Below the pieces are notes generated by a model that did no database searches, was not told the origin of the DNA, and saw only the letters and a program-made list of their open reading frames with translations. The translations under genes were made by a program, and so were the position numbers. Below are positions 10,531 through 22,911 of a DNA stretch of 64,000 bases, piece after piece. This stretch comes from Hysterangium stoloniferum (Eukaryota > Basidiomycota > Agaricomycetes > Hysterangiales > Hysterangiaceae), in contig WHVD01000049.1 of assembly GCA_015178975.1 (NCBI GenBank), positions 1 through 64,000 on the forward strand. The letters are read 5' to 3'. The first letter of the stretch is position 1; each line of letters opens with the position of its first letter.

Positions 10531-10770
10531 GCGGCGGCGGCGGTAACAGTGGGCAGTGGCGGCGGTGACAGTGGGCAGCGGTGGCGGTGACAGTGGGCAG
10601 CGGTGGCGGTGACAGTGGGCAGCGGTGGCGATGACAGTGGACAGCGGCGGCGGTGGCGGTGAGCAGCAGCGGCGATGACAGTGGGCAGCGGTGGCGATGA
10701 GAGTGAGCAGCAGCGGCGATGACAGTGGGCAGCGGCGGAGGTTATAGTGAGCAGTGGCGGAGGTGGAGGG
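10531..10770. repeat. GGC-rich minisatellite
   Basis: Diverged units of about 18-21 bp on the pattern GGCGGTGACAGTGGGCAGC fill about 240 bp. They begin less than 20 bp upstream of the ATG of the minus-strand integrase-core gene. The long His/Pro-rich ORFs in this stretch are products of the repeat. Confidence 0.85.
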
Positions 10771-11265
10771 AACGATGGTAATATTGGGCGGCCGGCAGCG
10801 AAAAAAGACAGTGATAGAAGACGGCCGCAATGTCGATGTCGACCATTGTCAACGAGAATTCTAAGTTTGAAACTATCCATTATGTAATGAGTTCGGATTT
10901 GGCGAGCTGATGGGTGACATTTGCATTTAACTCATCGCTGTCAGAATCTAGACCTGATACAGTTGGGACACCGTACTGAGGTTGCTGCCCAAACAAAGCT
11001 AGCATTTACTTTCGGGCCCTCCGATTATATTCATGTCTCCTCGGGGCCGAATTAATAAGAACAAGAACCCACCACCTATTCTTTTGACTAGCAGCCACAC
11101 AACCGGTGGCACCGGTCCACCGTAGTTCGGGGATCTGGCCTAAAGGTAAGTAGCTGGAAGAACTTTGGGGCAAATTCTCACACCGCCACTCAACTACATA
11201 AGACTTCCCCTTCCTTCTCTGTGGACAATCTACCTTCTAACGCTCACTCCCACCTACTAGCTGAA

Positions 11266-12211
11266 ATGTCTTCCAATGACTCGCCTAATTCCACCAAGAA
11301 CACACGCGACCCACCATGGTACTCTCCCGATCTTCGCATCCTTGTTCCCTAACTGATGTTGAGATAACCATCCAGTTCAGATCCCAAGCCCGTGCGCGTA
11401 GACAACGGGCCACGCGAATCGTGCACTGCACCCCACATCTCATCCGTCCATATGCCTGCAACTGGGCCTGAGGAACCAGAGGAGACACCTTCAGGTGTAA
11501 TGGAGGGCTCAGAGGAGGAGCCTGAATCCTCCTTGATCCCTTCTCTCTCCACACCCGGTTTATCGTGGTTCTTAAAAGTGCGCTTCAAAGGCAAGACATG
11601 CCTCCTCATCCCGCCAGAAATTTTGCAATCCAAGGAGTACAAGGATCTGTTGGAAGTTGGTGCAGGTTAGCTTCTAATCCACACCTATTTCCCTCTAACT
11701 CCTATACCCTTGACTTAACGTTGAGCCAGAATTTACCCAGGATGATCACACTTATAGGATCCTGCCATATGGGTTTGGATTTTGGGGCACCAATGGCAAT
11801 ATGTGCGGCATTCTTATATTGGCAAGACCACGTTTCAGTGCCTAATCCTTTTGTAGTTTTCCTTACTTGGCCATGCCTCTCAGTAAACCTTACAGTCGTT
11901 CACGTGATCTGTCCCCAGGTCATTCAACGGATCCTTCCAATTATTATTAGTTCGTTAAGGTTTAGTTATCTCCATCCGCACGACTGTCTTACCAAGTGAT
12001 TATTTAGTAATATGGATGACCCTGAGATCCCAGAGGAGGAGTTGCTGTTTCGAGCACGCTTGACGGCATTGACGGGCATCTACGGCCGGTATGTCATGCA
12101 TTACTGTAATAATCACAGATTATGCTGATGATGAACAGTCGTTTCCGCCAAAACCTAATTAACTATGTAGACCCCCACAAAACACTGGACCTCCCCCAGC
12201 GTTGTAACTAG
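11266..12211 (+). CDS. Putative small spliced gene, unknown (possibly broken)
   Basis: An ATG follows a pyrimidine-rich leader. The frame reads MSSNDSPNSTKNTRDPPWYS, meets two stops near 11350-11361, then continues open to about 11670 (TGPEEPEETPSGVMEGSEEE, then WFLKVRFKGKTCLLIPPEIL). A possible intron (GTTAGC to GAGCCAG, about 11668-11731) leads into YGFGFWGTNGNMCG. Another ATG at 12012 opens MDDPEIPEEELLFRARLT, with a clear GT-AG intron at 12089-12138 and a stop at 12211. These could be exons of one gene or two small relics. I do not recognise the family. The stops near 11350 may mean a pseudogene or an unrecognised short intron. Confidence 0.3.
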
Positions 12212-14157
12212 TGGTCGTCGTTATAGCTATAGTACAGTTGGCGGAACATCCACCTCTGTTCTCGAGCGATACCTCTCCCTACAATGTATTGACATGCTTT
12301 CTATTTCCTTTCCCGTTGTCTGCTGCTATGCATTTCTTCGCATTCCCTACAAATACTGCTTTCCTGTCAAACTAACACTCAAAAAGGAATTCTTCTTATA
12401 GTCTAGTTCCAAATTATAAGTACTGCACTTACACACGAAAGTTCCCGGCGCAGCAGGCATGCTTAACGATCGTCGAGTCTGCTAAAGAAACATGTTGTGT
12501 TCGCTATCCTTTCATGTAAGATTTTGGCGTCACGCAAATGTTGCTGTCTTGCTTCCAGCCTTATTACAATAATAACAGTACTCACCTTCAGTTCCAATGA
12601 ATTGCTTTATGTATATCCGGGCACTATCCATCCCCTTAGAATTAGCGTGGTCGGATTGACATAGGAATTTGTATCACCGATACAAGTCACGAAAATGTGA
12701 GTAAAACCAAGAAAAGTAGATGTTTTACCAACCGCAATGACAGATAAATTTGAATTTAATTATAACGGGACATTATTGTCGCGTTGTCGCTGTGGACCAG
12801 TCTGTAGCCTGTCCTGAATGTCTTCTTGAAGTTAGCCCACGGCAGCCACTAGAGTATTATATAGGTGTCCATACCATGCAAGTTTACTTGGGGATCCCTG
12901 AGGTCACGTTCGCGGGTGCGTGTGTAAGGCGGCGGGTGGCGAACCTTCGCGTTGGGGGCTCCGAATCGTATGCAGGACCTCAAGAGTTTCCATCAGCAGT
13001 CAGCCAATATATCCTACATGCTTCCGTTTATCTCCTAGTCCAAAGACTTCTTGGCAAGTTGGAGTGAAAGTGAAAAGGGGAGCTAGTTATCGATCGTATA
13101 CGGGGCTAGGAGAGTTTACTCGAGAGCAGTGGTCTATATTCCCCCGTTCCATTGCAGCAGTATCTCTGTGTTTTAAGATGCTTATATATTACCGAGTGGC
13201 AAGCCCTAGAATATTCCAATATTTATCCGGATCCAGCCCGAGGCCTTGCTGGCACTTATCGATCAAGTAAACTACTTACTTTGGGTTGATACGTACAATC
13301 GCGTGACCAGTATGAAAAAAAAGTTCGCATTCTTATGACAGGGCTATCGACAGGTAATAGCGCGGCAGCTATTCTCTTAGATCAGGGTGTGATTACCTCG
13401 GATAATACTTCAAGTCATCGCTGTACAGAGTCCAACTTAACGGAAACAGCATTCGTGGATTCCATTGAGGTTGAGACAGTCCATTCCCATCTGTGTTGAT
13501 TCATTCCTCCCGCACAGGGTCCTTGTGAGGACGTGCTACTCTGAAAATTGCACTTGATTTATTTAGCTCACTTTATGGTTCGGAAGACCAATTTTCGCAA
13601 AAAGTAAGGAGAACCAATTTGAAATGTTATCTGGAACGTTAGTGGCTAAAAAAGTCTGACGGAAAGACAGAACTCGAATTTTTTGCAGGTGAAAGCACAG
13701 CCCAGAAAAATAAAACCAAACTTTATGCAACATTACTCACGCTTTCACCCGCAGTGGAAAATCTACGACTCGATTTGTCGCGCTAAAGCATCGGGAATTC
13801 CGTTTGGAAAATATCTCCTCATCCAGGTTGTTGACCTGTCTCCCAAAAACCTTGACTGCGGAATTGATCCTTGCCTCTGGTGACAATCAATGCACCAGGT
13901 TATCCTTATAGCCCCACATCCTATATTTTTGACCTTCATTTGGGTATTGTGGCAAGCAGAGTTCTACCCCCAACACGACATGATTATATTCCTTTATAAG
14001 GGGGAGAGTAGCAAATCCACATTTATATCCTGTGCCTTCTCTCCTCGAGAATCATTACCAGGAGGACCCAGTAACAGGACGTATATTGAATGCATGTTTG
14101 TGCCGTATTGACTGCGCAGCTTGGGATAACGAAATTGTTAAAAGTGTAGAAAATGAA
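12212..14157. other. No gene recognised
   Basis: Only short, overlapping chance ORFs with no family motifs. Base composition is closer to neighbouring gene-like DNA than to the AT-rich transposon relics. No repeat or terminal motif was seen. Confidence 0.5.
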
Positions 14158-14229
14158 TGGCCAGACTGGGAATTGAACCCAGGGCTTCTGCATATATAGC
14201 AGGGGTGTTAACCATTACACCACCTGACC
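14158..14229 (-). tRNA. tRNA-like sequence, apparent anticodon UAU
   Basis: The minus strand folds as a cloverleaf. It has a seven-pair acceptor stem with two G-U pairs, a GTGT/ACAC D-stem, and a CTGGG/CCCAG T-stem with the loop TTCAATT. The anticodon arm CTGC/GCAG closes a seven-base loop TATATAT, giving UAU (Ile). However, position 33 is A where U is nearly universal, and the first anticodon-stem pair is lost. It may therefore be a pseudogene or a tRNA-derived repeat. Not checked with a covariance model. Confidence 0.5.
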
Positions 14230-14780
14230 CTGGGAAGCACTGCTAGCATTACTCAATCTAACAGAAATCTCAAGAAAAGGCCGGGAGGCAGGCTAGTGAG
14301 TGACCAGGAGATGTGGAGAGTGGGCGTTGTATGGGATCGTGAGAAGAGCTCCCGCACGGCACCACAATGACACAAACACATGGTCACTGAGCCGCAAGAT
14401 GTCATCCGAACAGAGTATCTTTTCAGTTCGGCACATCTCCCCACCCAATACCCCCTCCGTCTAATCCGCCGCCCCAGACGGCCGCACAATACGCCTTGCA
14501 GGCCACGGCCAACCTGATACCCTTGAAAGTCTTGAATTAGTTTAAGTGTGACCTAAAATAATCAGAGTACTGATGCATATTTAGGTTTTTTGGCTAATTT
14601 GGCTTCATAGACTGTTATTGGCAGGGGAACTTGATCAAGCAATTGTTAGAATTAAGCTCGCGAGAACAGAGAGCAATAAGGTTCCGTTTGTCTATTTGGC
14701 CGTAAGGCAAACGAATGGCTAGATACATGGACTCTAGGCTACTTATATGTATCTGCTAAACAAAAGGAATACTAAAATAG

Positions 14781-14830
14781 AGAACAAAAGGGGAGAACAA
14801 AAGGGGAGAACAAAAGGGGAGAGACAAAAG
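14781..14830. repeat. Short tandem repeat, 13-bp unit
   Basis: Nearly identical copies of AGAACAAAAGGGG in a row; no function inferred. Confidence 0.75.
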
Positions 14831-14957
14831 GCTTGACAATGGTGCGTGCAAACCTTTGATTACATAAGCAAAATGAACGCGTAATCAGCTTGATAAATTC
14901 CAACAGCAATGCCTGCTCATCAGGGCTACATGCTTCATCATTTTGAATTGGTTCTTA

Positions 14958-16928
14958 TATAGATGGAGCCAAATGCCAGGTCAAATAGTGGTCAAAATAT
15001 TTGATCTTTTCTTGCTGATCTAGCCACCATACCATTTGTTCAGCATAATCTCTTTGCTTACACCTTTATATGCTTTTTTGGCATCCTCAATGTGGTAACG
15101 CTCTGGTGTTTCTGTTGAGAAGTTGTCAGTTGCTCCAAAATGTTGGATAGACTCTGGGTAGTGCCAACAAGTATGAAGTTTTGGTATATTAAAATGATTG
15201 ATTGTGCCCTTCTTGCCTTTGTGTGCTCCTGTTTTGATGAAAATATTTTTGTTTTGATGGAAGGCAGTGTTATATTTGAGAAGTTGTAGTAAAGTGCTGT
15301 CAGTATGTGACTGATACTGTGCAAGATAAATGAAATCAAGCTCAGCCCTAGTGGCTCGAATAGCTTCTGGTGGAACAGCTCCAGCAATCACTGTCATAAA
15401 TGATCACTGGAGATCTCAGTGCTCTTTGCCAGACCACTGTGAAATTTTTGAAATACCACCAGTGAAATGATGAAATCCTGACCACTTTGGAAGTCTTCTA
15501 AATCTTGAATCTAGTTCAAGTTTGGAAATTATGTTTATATTCCAAGTATCACAATGATCTTTAAAAGCTTTATGAAGCCCATACAACACACCAGGGCATA
15601 CTGCTTTGCAGATGTCTGTTTCTTGGAAGTCTATCTACCATGGTTCTTCAACACCATTAAGGTGAATATTTTTGGCTTCCATTGCAAACTTCCAAGTTTC
15701 TGCATCAGGAAATTTTCTTCTAATAGAATGAATGGCTGAAAGAATATCTGAGCCAGACCGAGATTTACAAGTATTAGAGCCACCCAGCTGGTGAGTGCCA
15801 GCAGTACAACATGTGCAACAGTTAGGTGCTAAACAACAGATAAGTAATTGCTCTGGGAGATCACAAGGGTAGGCAGCTAGCCTAAGTATTTCCTTTCATG
15901 CCAACCCCTCACTATCAACCATTTCCTTAGGTATGGTAGCATATACAATAAGAGGTTGTAGGATGTGTTGCATGCAAAGATGGTAGAGTCATCTGGCAAG
16001 AATTCCAGGGAGTAGCTTTGCCTTTTCTGAGGATTTAAACTCAAGTTTGGGAAATTTTCCCTCTGGCAACATTCCACATGGCAACCATGCATGGCTGCTT
16101 GGTTTAGCCCTGATCTTTTTTTGCATATGCCCACTTGCAAGCAACAAAGGTTTGACTTTCTTATCCCCACTGAAGTTTGTGAGATGTGTACTATCTGTAG
16201 TCAAGAGATAGGGATTGATTGTGATATCCTCTGGAAATTTGGCCTGAGTATCATTCCAGAACTCCCCACTGGCCATTTCACTGTAGCAACGGTCTGTGTG
16301 ATCCTTGTTGAGATATTCTGCATATGGTACATAATCCTTGTCACCTGAAAAATCAGGATTTGCTTCCAACCATTCCAATCACTCCACTGGGTTTCAATAG
16401 AGAAGGAGTTGAGGATCAAGTGGAGCCTCAGGTAAAGTTATCCACTTCCCTGTCCACACTGGTACACTAGGTAATGACTCAATTCTATTAACAAGATCAG
16501 CACTTGTCTTGAATGATGGTAGTGAGCTTTTAACCTGAAATAAGTACCATAAGACATGTTACATTTGGCATATAATGAAAGAGGATCCTACCCAGGATAG
16601 CTTTAAGAATGCATCAATTTGGGTATTTGGAAGACCTGTTGTACCTAACCACTTTGCTAGCTCCCATTCATTTAAGCCAGCAAATGGGTATGTCAGTGGC
16701 AGATAGAGGGGAAGATCTGAGTGACAGTTCATCATCCATGCTATGATCACTATCAATCTCCATTATATGCTCATCTTCCCAGTTAGACAAGTCATAATAT
16801 GCATGAAAAACATCATGATCATCACCAAAAGGCTCTTCCTGAATTTGTGGCCACAAATCAGGATCATCAGGGTCAAGTTGCTGCACTGGCTGCCGAAGAA
16901 ACCATGCAGCACAGTCTAGAGATTTCAT
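14958..16928 (-). pseudogene. Plavaka-type (CACTA-like) transposase, decayed
   Basis: Minus-strand pieces appear in the order expected of the Plavaka family. The N-terminal segment has PFAGLNEWELAKWL and TQIDAFLKLSWV. The core has NKDHTDRCYSEMASGEFWND followed by DSTHLTNFSGDKKVKP. A later block has HFTGGISKISQW and FIYLAQYQSHT, and the C-terminal block has FNIPKLHTCWHY with TPERYHIEDAKKAYKGVS, ending near 14958. Stops and frame changes occur between blocks (for example near 15400, 15560, 16000 and 16395), and at least one intron-like gap lies near 16560. Terminal inverted repeats were not found by eye. The name rests on motif recall. It lies back to back with the spliced gene at 17155. Confidence 0.7.
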
Positions 16929-17154
16929 TTGATGTATGTACTACTAGTCCTATTTCAGTACCAAAAATCCTACCACAGCTAGGCATAACCAGACCAACTG
17001 GAATTGATTTTAGTTTGAGATTGAAGTCAGGACAGTGATCTGATTTGATCTCATATTAAATATTGAAGCTCCAATAGCAATCTGCCCAAAATTGAAACTC
17101 CGATAGTCTGAACCTAAATTTTTTTTCATCATTCCATGTCACATCCCTTTCATC

Positions 17155-19128
17155 ATGGTCAAAGCCAAACAAACTATACCAAACTTTGCTCTGTTGAACA
17201 AACTTCAAAATAGCCAACAAGCAAGTTCTATTTTCTTTCTCTTTGTTTTCTTACTAAAACCATGGGGTGAACAGAATGTCAAAGCTAAAAAAAAAGTAAA
17301 CAGAAGGTGTCACCAAAATTAACACCTGCAGAAGTACTTCTCAGAAGATCTACTCACAGTAATACTGCACCAGAAGAGGTATATATGATAACTATACTTT
17401 TGTTATAGTATGTTCCTTACTACACAATTACAGGCTCCTTCTGGTACAATCTCTGATGGATATGGTGATGATTTGGTTGAATAGTGTGATGAGAGTAATG
17501 AGGAGAGTAAGGATGGAAGTATAAGTGAGTATGAAGGTGAAGAGGAGGGTAGGATAGATGGTCTGGAGCTGGCAGATGGAGACGAGATTGATGAGGTTGC
17601 CAAAGCAAAAGCTGTTATTACCCATCTTTCCCAGCAGCTGAAGGCAACTCAAGCTGCTAGGGTTGACCAGTTTGGGCTGGAGAATAAGTTAAAGGTTAGG
17701 TTCAATTTTCTTTTTTTTTATTGTCACTTACAGATTTTATAATAGAGAGTCATCTCTCAATCTTTTGATGTTGGAAAGAAACACAAGAGAAAAAAGCATA
17801 AATGAGGTATTTTAAAGCTGCCAGACACTGCAAAGCTCTGCAATCATATTAAAAAATATGTTTAATTTTATTTATTTGTATATAAATAACTGTCTGCACA
17901 GGAGCAACATGCACACATCAAGTTCTGTGTCATCTCATTCTCCAGGGCTTAATACCAATGCCACTTCTAATTATCTATCGCTCAGCCCCACTTATCATAT
18001 TCCCTCTGGTATCAAATCAATTCAGCAGGCATCTAGTGATAGCAGCATTGCTACAACCATCCCTGCATCTCTGCCCAGTACCCCCCTCCAACAGGCTTAA
18101 AGCCTGGTGCACCACCAAACAAGCTGCAGTCTTACACACCAAGACATCAAAAGGTATTTACACAATCAAAGTGCTATATTAACCTGTTTATTGCAACCCA
18201 AGACACATTTCCTGATCATGTCAAGACATGTTGCTTTGCATTAAATGCAATCAGTCTCACTGCAAATGACCTTGGGATGAATATCCCAGATACACCTGAT
18301 AATGAGCTATTGGTAGGTACATACATCTAAATTTGTATATTCTAGCTAATACATTTTTAGTTTTGAAATCATTTCCCAAATGCTTGCAGCCACTGGAAGA
18401 CATATTTGCATGCTCATATTCATGAAAACTACAAGATCACAGGGTTGGCACAAGAGGTAGTCACACACATAAATTTCTTATTGAAAGACCATCGCTATAT
18501 CTATGGAAAACTTCGAGTTGATGAATACACAGGGGAGGTATATCATTTATTCTCATATTCCTATTATTTCTTCTAATTGGGCTATCTACTACTTACAGGT
18601 CAAATGTCTGAAAGCTTTCCATCATCCCCATATATATATAACCACCTCATCTACCAAGTTGGCTTTGTTGCCAAGGATAGCCCTGCAAGGCTCTCTACCA
18701 GTGCACTTTCCCTTGTTCCTTTGGAGATGATTGTGATTGCATCCCTGGCAGTATGCTTTTTATTCTATTCTATTCTATTCTATTCTATTTATTGTTTATT
18801 TGTTGCCCTGACTAACCATCCCTTTCTAATTCGCTGTCTGAACTCAGGACATCTGGCCAACATGTCAACATCGACATGAATAAGCAAGAATATATGAAAA
18901 CTTACTGAACAATTCTTGGTTTCCTTGATAGAATGTCCAAGAAAGTTCCTCATGTCCTAGTAGGCCTTCAGGAAGAACTCTCTAGAACTGGCATGTAAGT
19001 AAATTATTGAATTTCTATTTTTACTGCTAATGTTTGATGGCAGGGTGAAACTCACCAATGGAGGAGAGTCTGATCTTGAGGATAACTTCACATCTGGGGA
19101 AATTGAGACTGATGTGGCTTCAGATTAG
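17155..19128 (+). pseudogene. DUF6532-like multi-exon gene, probably broken
   Basis: Starts MVKAKQTIPNFALL, with several GT-AG introns after it. An acidic exon follows (SEYEGEEEGRIDGLELADGD), then a Ser-rich exon near 17900-18100. The exon near 18190-18310 (FPDHVKTCCFALNAISLTAN) and the next (HAHIHENYKITGLAQEV, then FLLKDHRYIYGKL) resemble the conserved core of the Agaricomycete DUF6532 family. A further exon has LSLVPLEMIVIASLAV, and the last ends in KVPHVLVGLQEEL and an acidic tail, with a stop at 19126-19128. An in-frame TAG near 17484 (after DDLVE) argues for decay. Function of the family is unknown. Exon borders are my reading and may be off by one choice of splice site. Confidence 0.4.
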
Positions 19129-19221
19129 AGGCTCGAGTTTGAGGGGGTGGGTGGAATTGGATGCAGCTTTGGATTAGAGGCTCGAGTTTGAGGGGGCAGG
19201 TGGAATTGAATGTGGTGACTT
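19124..19221. repeat. 49-bp direct duplication at the end of the DUF6532-like gene
   Basis: Two copies, starting at 19124 and 19173, share ATTAGAGGCTCGAGTTTGAG and a following G-rich tract. The first copy supplies the stop codon of the upstream gene. Confidence 0.75.
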
Positions 19222-20631
19222 GATGGTTTTTGATGATTGGCAAGCATAAAAATATTTCGTAATTTAGCATTAGTACTACTGGTACTAATCCATGATAACA
19301 TCAATTAACCACTTTTTAAAACAGAATTGCATTTGAATTTTTCAAATTTATTTTTCTAAATAAATATTCATTAAATATATTATAAATAGAGATGGAACAA
19401 CTAAAGTAATAGGAGTAGTGAGAGTAGTGAGAGAAAGATATTCATGAGAGATGTTGTGAGTGCTTGCCATCTCTATAGTGCTCTGAGAGCATTTGAAACT
19501 GGGTGATGTTCTCTGAATACTCTGGTGCCACTGGAGCCTCCTGGAGGCTCCAGAGCACATGTGAAAGGCTGTTGTTATCAGCTGTCAACACAGACAGGAC
19601 TAAGTTTTCTTTATTTTAATAGCAGTATGATACAAGATGAATGTGAGGTTCCCTAAGGAAGAGTGAGAAGGGATTTCATGGTTAAAAGATTGTTCTCTTA
19701 TCACTGTGGAATGTATACTTATACATATATCTGCTTGGAACAATAAGATTGTGGTAACAAAAGGTGCCTGAAGACAAGGAAGATGTGGCAGGAAAAGGAG
19801 AACAAAGGTTGATGGGAGAACAATGGTCAAGGGTGATTGAGTGGCGACACAAGGAATGCTTGATTAGTCAAACAAAGGGAGTGGTAGGGAACGGTGGCAT
19901 ATGTGGTAAGGTGGCCAGGCTTACAACATGCCCATTTTACTGATGTAGAGTTGGACCCTGATATGAATGGTTTGGATTCAAGTACCTGGTTCATTTTCTT
20001 GGACTTGAGAATAATTTTTACCATTACTAATAGTTACTAGATATGTCAGCCACAACACCAGAAAATCAGGGTAGAATACCCAAAGAGCTGAGATCCTGGA
20101 AGCTAGTAGAGAGAAAATCAGTCTTCAACCTAACCAAAGGTTTTGCATCAGTATGAGTATAACCCCCCTTTTTTCAAAAAACAAAAGGGAAGAGAAGAGA
20201 ACCAAATTATTTCTCATTCCTTCTCAGCGTCTCCATTAAACACTACTTATGAAGTGAAGAAGGTACCTACTATGAAGGCCCATCGTCAAGTTCTTCCCAG
20301 CCTAACAACTCCTCACCACCCTCCCCCCAAGCATCTGAGGCATTGATGAAGAATTTGAAAACAGTGAATTCAACGGTTCAGACCCCAACACGACCCTCAG
20401 CCCTCCCCCACCTTTTCTGCTTCCCCACCTGCATAGGGAGTACATCAGTAAAGTGGTTTAAGTGCTGGGAGAAAACTATCTTGGGATGCTCAGGAGCCTC
20501 TGAGAATAGGCAGCACTTAGCCATCGAGTTCCAAACTGATTTACTCTAGTAAAATACAATATTGTGTTAGAATATGAGTATATACAATTAGCTATGACCT
20601 CATATCTCATTTTGTGTCTGTATAGATTCAA
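19222..20631. other. Intergenic, no gene recognised
   Basis: AT-rich DNA with short chance ORFs. A 23-bp near-perfect palindrome lies at 19531-19553. Nothing else is supported. Confidence 0.5.
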
Positions 20632-21344
20632 CTGGTTACTGGAAAACCCACCGGACTCCGTCCCTGTCTATGTCCAACCTTGTCCCGCACATCAGTCACT
20701 GGACCCCACTCGTAAAACCCATCATCCCTCTAACAGAGCCCTGTTCCCATTTTAGTCAAATGACCTGTCATGATTCGGACTCCGCTCCCGCTCTGTTTCC
20801 CATTATGGTTTATGATTTGTCACAATTCAGACTCCGCTCCGTTCCGTCCCATTCCTAACACCAAATTGGTGTTTACTATTCCCATTTTATGTTTTGCTAG
20901 TTTCATTTCATTATTACTGGATTTGGTATGTCATTCATTCCATGGTTTATTTAGTCTGGCAGATGTTGTACATACAATCCAGTCAGAAAATCAGCTTAGA
21001 TTCCCCCCAGTAATCTAATACATTTTCCACTCTAAACTCCTACTTGAATCACACTGCTCATGCTAGTCGGAGCCCATGGGCTCCGGCGCATCTATCTCTC
21101 TTATCTATCTCGACTCATGACCTCTCGACCTACAACCTCTGACCTACAACCTCTGACCTACAACCTCTGACCTACAACCCCACCCCTTGACCCACAAACC
21201 CTGCCTGGACTCCCCGGGATTCCCATCCACCTGTCTGAAATTGGACAACACAATCTCATGAGGGCACAGCCTATAAGCTGAAGCCAAGTCCTACCGGATA
21301 TTCTGCATGTTTCTCTGGAAACCTGCCGTGTACATACCCTAACA
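20632..21344 (+). repeat. LTR family C, copy 1 (5'-truncated)
   Basis: Aligns with the 820-bp solo LTR at 39443-40262 from its second CACCGGACT-type box to the terminal ...CTAACA. Shared landmarks are GGTGTTTACTATTCCC, TTGTACATACAATCCAG, TCGGAGCCCATGGGCTCCG and the motif at 21267-21291. The TATA region has decayed. A 14-bp repeat (CCTACAACCTCTGA) is present about four times at 21120-21180. The first 170 bp or so of the LTR is missing. Confidence 0.85.
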
Positions 21345-22831
21345 GGTACCTTCGGCTCACAATTCCTAGTACACATCCTCCTAACCTCCCGGATTTCACA
21401 TGCTAGACTGCAGAGCCCTGCTCACAACTCCTAGTCCCCACAAATAACAGAATACTTCAGCCTGGCCCTCGTGGGACAACAGGCCTACTTTGCAAAGGTT
21501 GGTTTGCAGAACTCGAAGTCAAATGTTGTTGTCTTCATCAAACCCATAGATGTACTTGGAACAGGTACAACAATCTGTGAGTCCATTCCCAATAAACCAC
21601 ACTCCATATACAGCTGCCACTCCACAGTTTTATTACTAGTCCCAATGCCGCACTTTGTAAGTCCACCTCTCATTGCACTCAAAGATCAAAGGTGAGTGGC
21701 TTGACAATGACAAAAGGATAGTTTAGATGTAGTAGCAGTAGTTAAGCAAATTAGAGGCAACTGGTGGGGCCCATAACCTGTAAGAATATGCAATGGGATT
21801 TCATGTGGGTGAGGGGATGACAAAGTCCCTACTGAAATACATGTGATGACTAAGCTACTGTACAGTACTAAATAGCTGAGTGTAGTCAGACTGTGAGCAC
21901 TCTCAATGGCTTGCAATATTCTAACAGTATGTCATTGGAGTGTGAGGAATCAAGGCAAGCCTTTCTTGTAATGAGGATGTGTGAATGCTACTAAAAGCCA
22001 TCAATAGGAATCCCTTCAGCTCGTCCAAGATGGGATGAGATAGACTTTGATCCTGGCCAGTGCCGAGTCATCTCCTTTTAGTTTTTTGTTCCCGCATTGA
22101 CTTCTCTTCATTCATTTTAAATGTCTATTTTCACATCCAATTTTTTATATTTGTATTTTTATTCTTTCCTTCTCAACACAGATTTGTTCCTAATGGTGGA
22201 TTATGTTGGATTTCTTTCAACATCATCACAATCTCACAAAAAAAAACTGAAAGATTCACAATGCCAAAAACTAATTGTTGATCTAGGCAAAGCCTGATCC
22301 CCAGCTCTCTTTATGGAGTCGTGAATATATTCTTTTGTCAAGAACCACTAAATTACACCAAGGGAGACATTAATTATTACCTCTAAAATCCCCCCTGTGG
22401 CCACTGACAAAATTACCTTGAGTACTAGTTTCACTTCCATGCACATAAGGTATTAGATCGCCATCTATTTAGTCAGACTTGTATCATGAATTCAACATGG
22501 TTGTATACCAATAATTGTATCATGAATTCAACATGGTTGTATACCAATAATTGATTGATTACACACATGTTCTATGTGATGTTAAATCCTGCAACCACAT
22601 CTGGGAGTTTTGTGGATTTTTAATTGGATCATCCTCTGACAAGTCATAGGAAAGATAAAGGGATACAGAATCCCACTGGACTATACAAAATTGAAGGAGT
22701 TTATATTCCATAATATGGTTGATGCTTAAAAAATCCTATGTACACCTGATCACCCTCCATCTACCTTTTCAATCCTTAACCAATTTCAAATCTTATAAGG
22801 TGTAAGAATTACATAATAGGGTGAAAAGTAT
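21345..22831. other. Intergenic, no gene recognised
   Basis: Short chance ORFs only. A 36-bp unit is duplicated in tandem at 22479-22552 (key core TGTATCATGAATTCAACATG). AT-rich, probably old transposon DNA. Confidence 0.45.
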
Positions 22832-22911
22832 TGACCTGAGCTGGATTTAAACCAGTGACCACTATATCTGGATTACATGTCTAGTGCTCTTAACCCCTGA
22901 GCTATCAGGCC
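22832..22911 (-). pseudogene. tRNA-Thr(UGU)-like pseudogene
   Basis: The minus strand has a seven-pair acceptor stem (one G-U), a GCTC/GAGC D-stem, an anticodon arm with loop CATGTAA (anticodon UGU) and a T-arm loop TTTAAAT. Position 33 is A instead of U, one anticodon-stem pair is mismatched, and the variable region is about six bases too long. These faults point to a tRNA relic or tRNA-derived repeat. Confidence 0.5.

Noticed and set aside
10479-10880. Long His/Pro-rich ORFs on the minus strand
   Set aside because: They are read through the GGC-rich minisatellite in two phases and have no other support.
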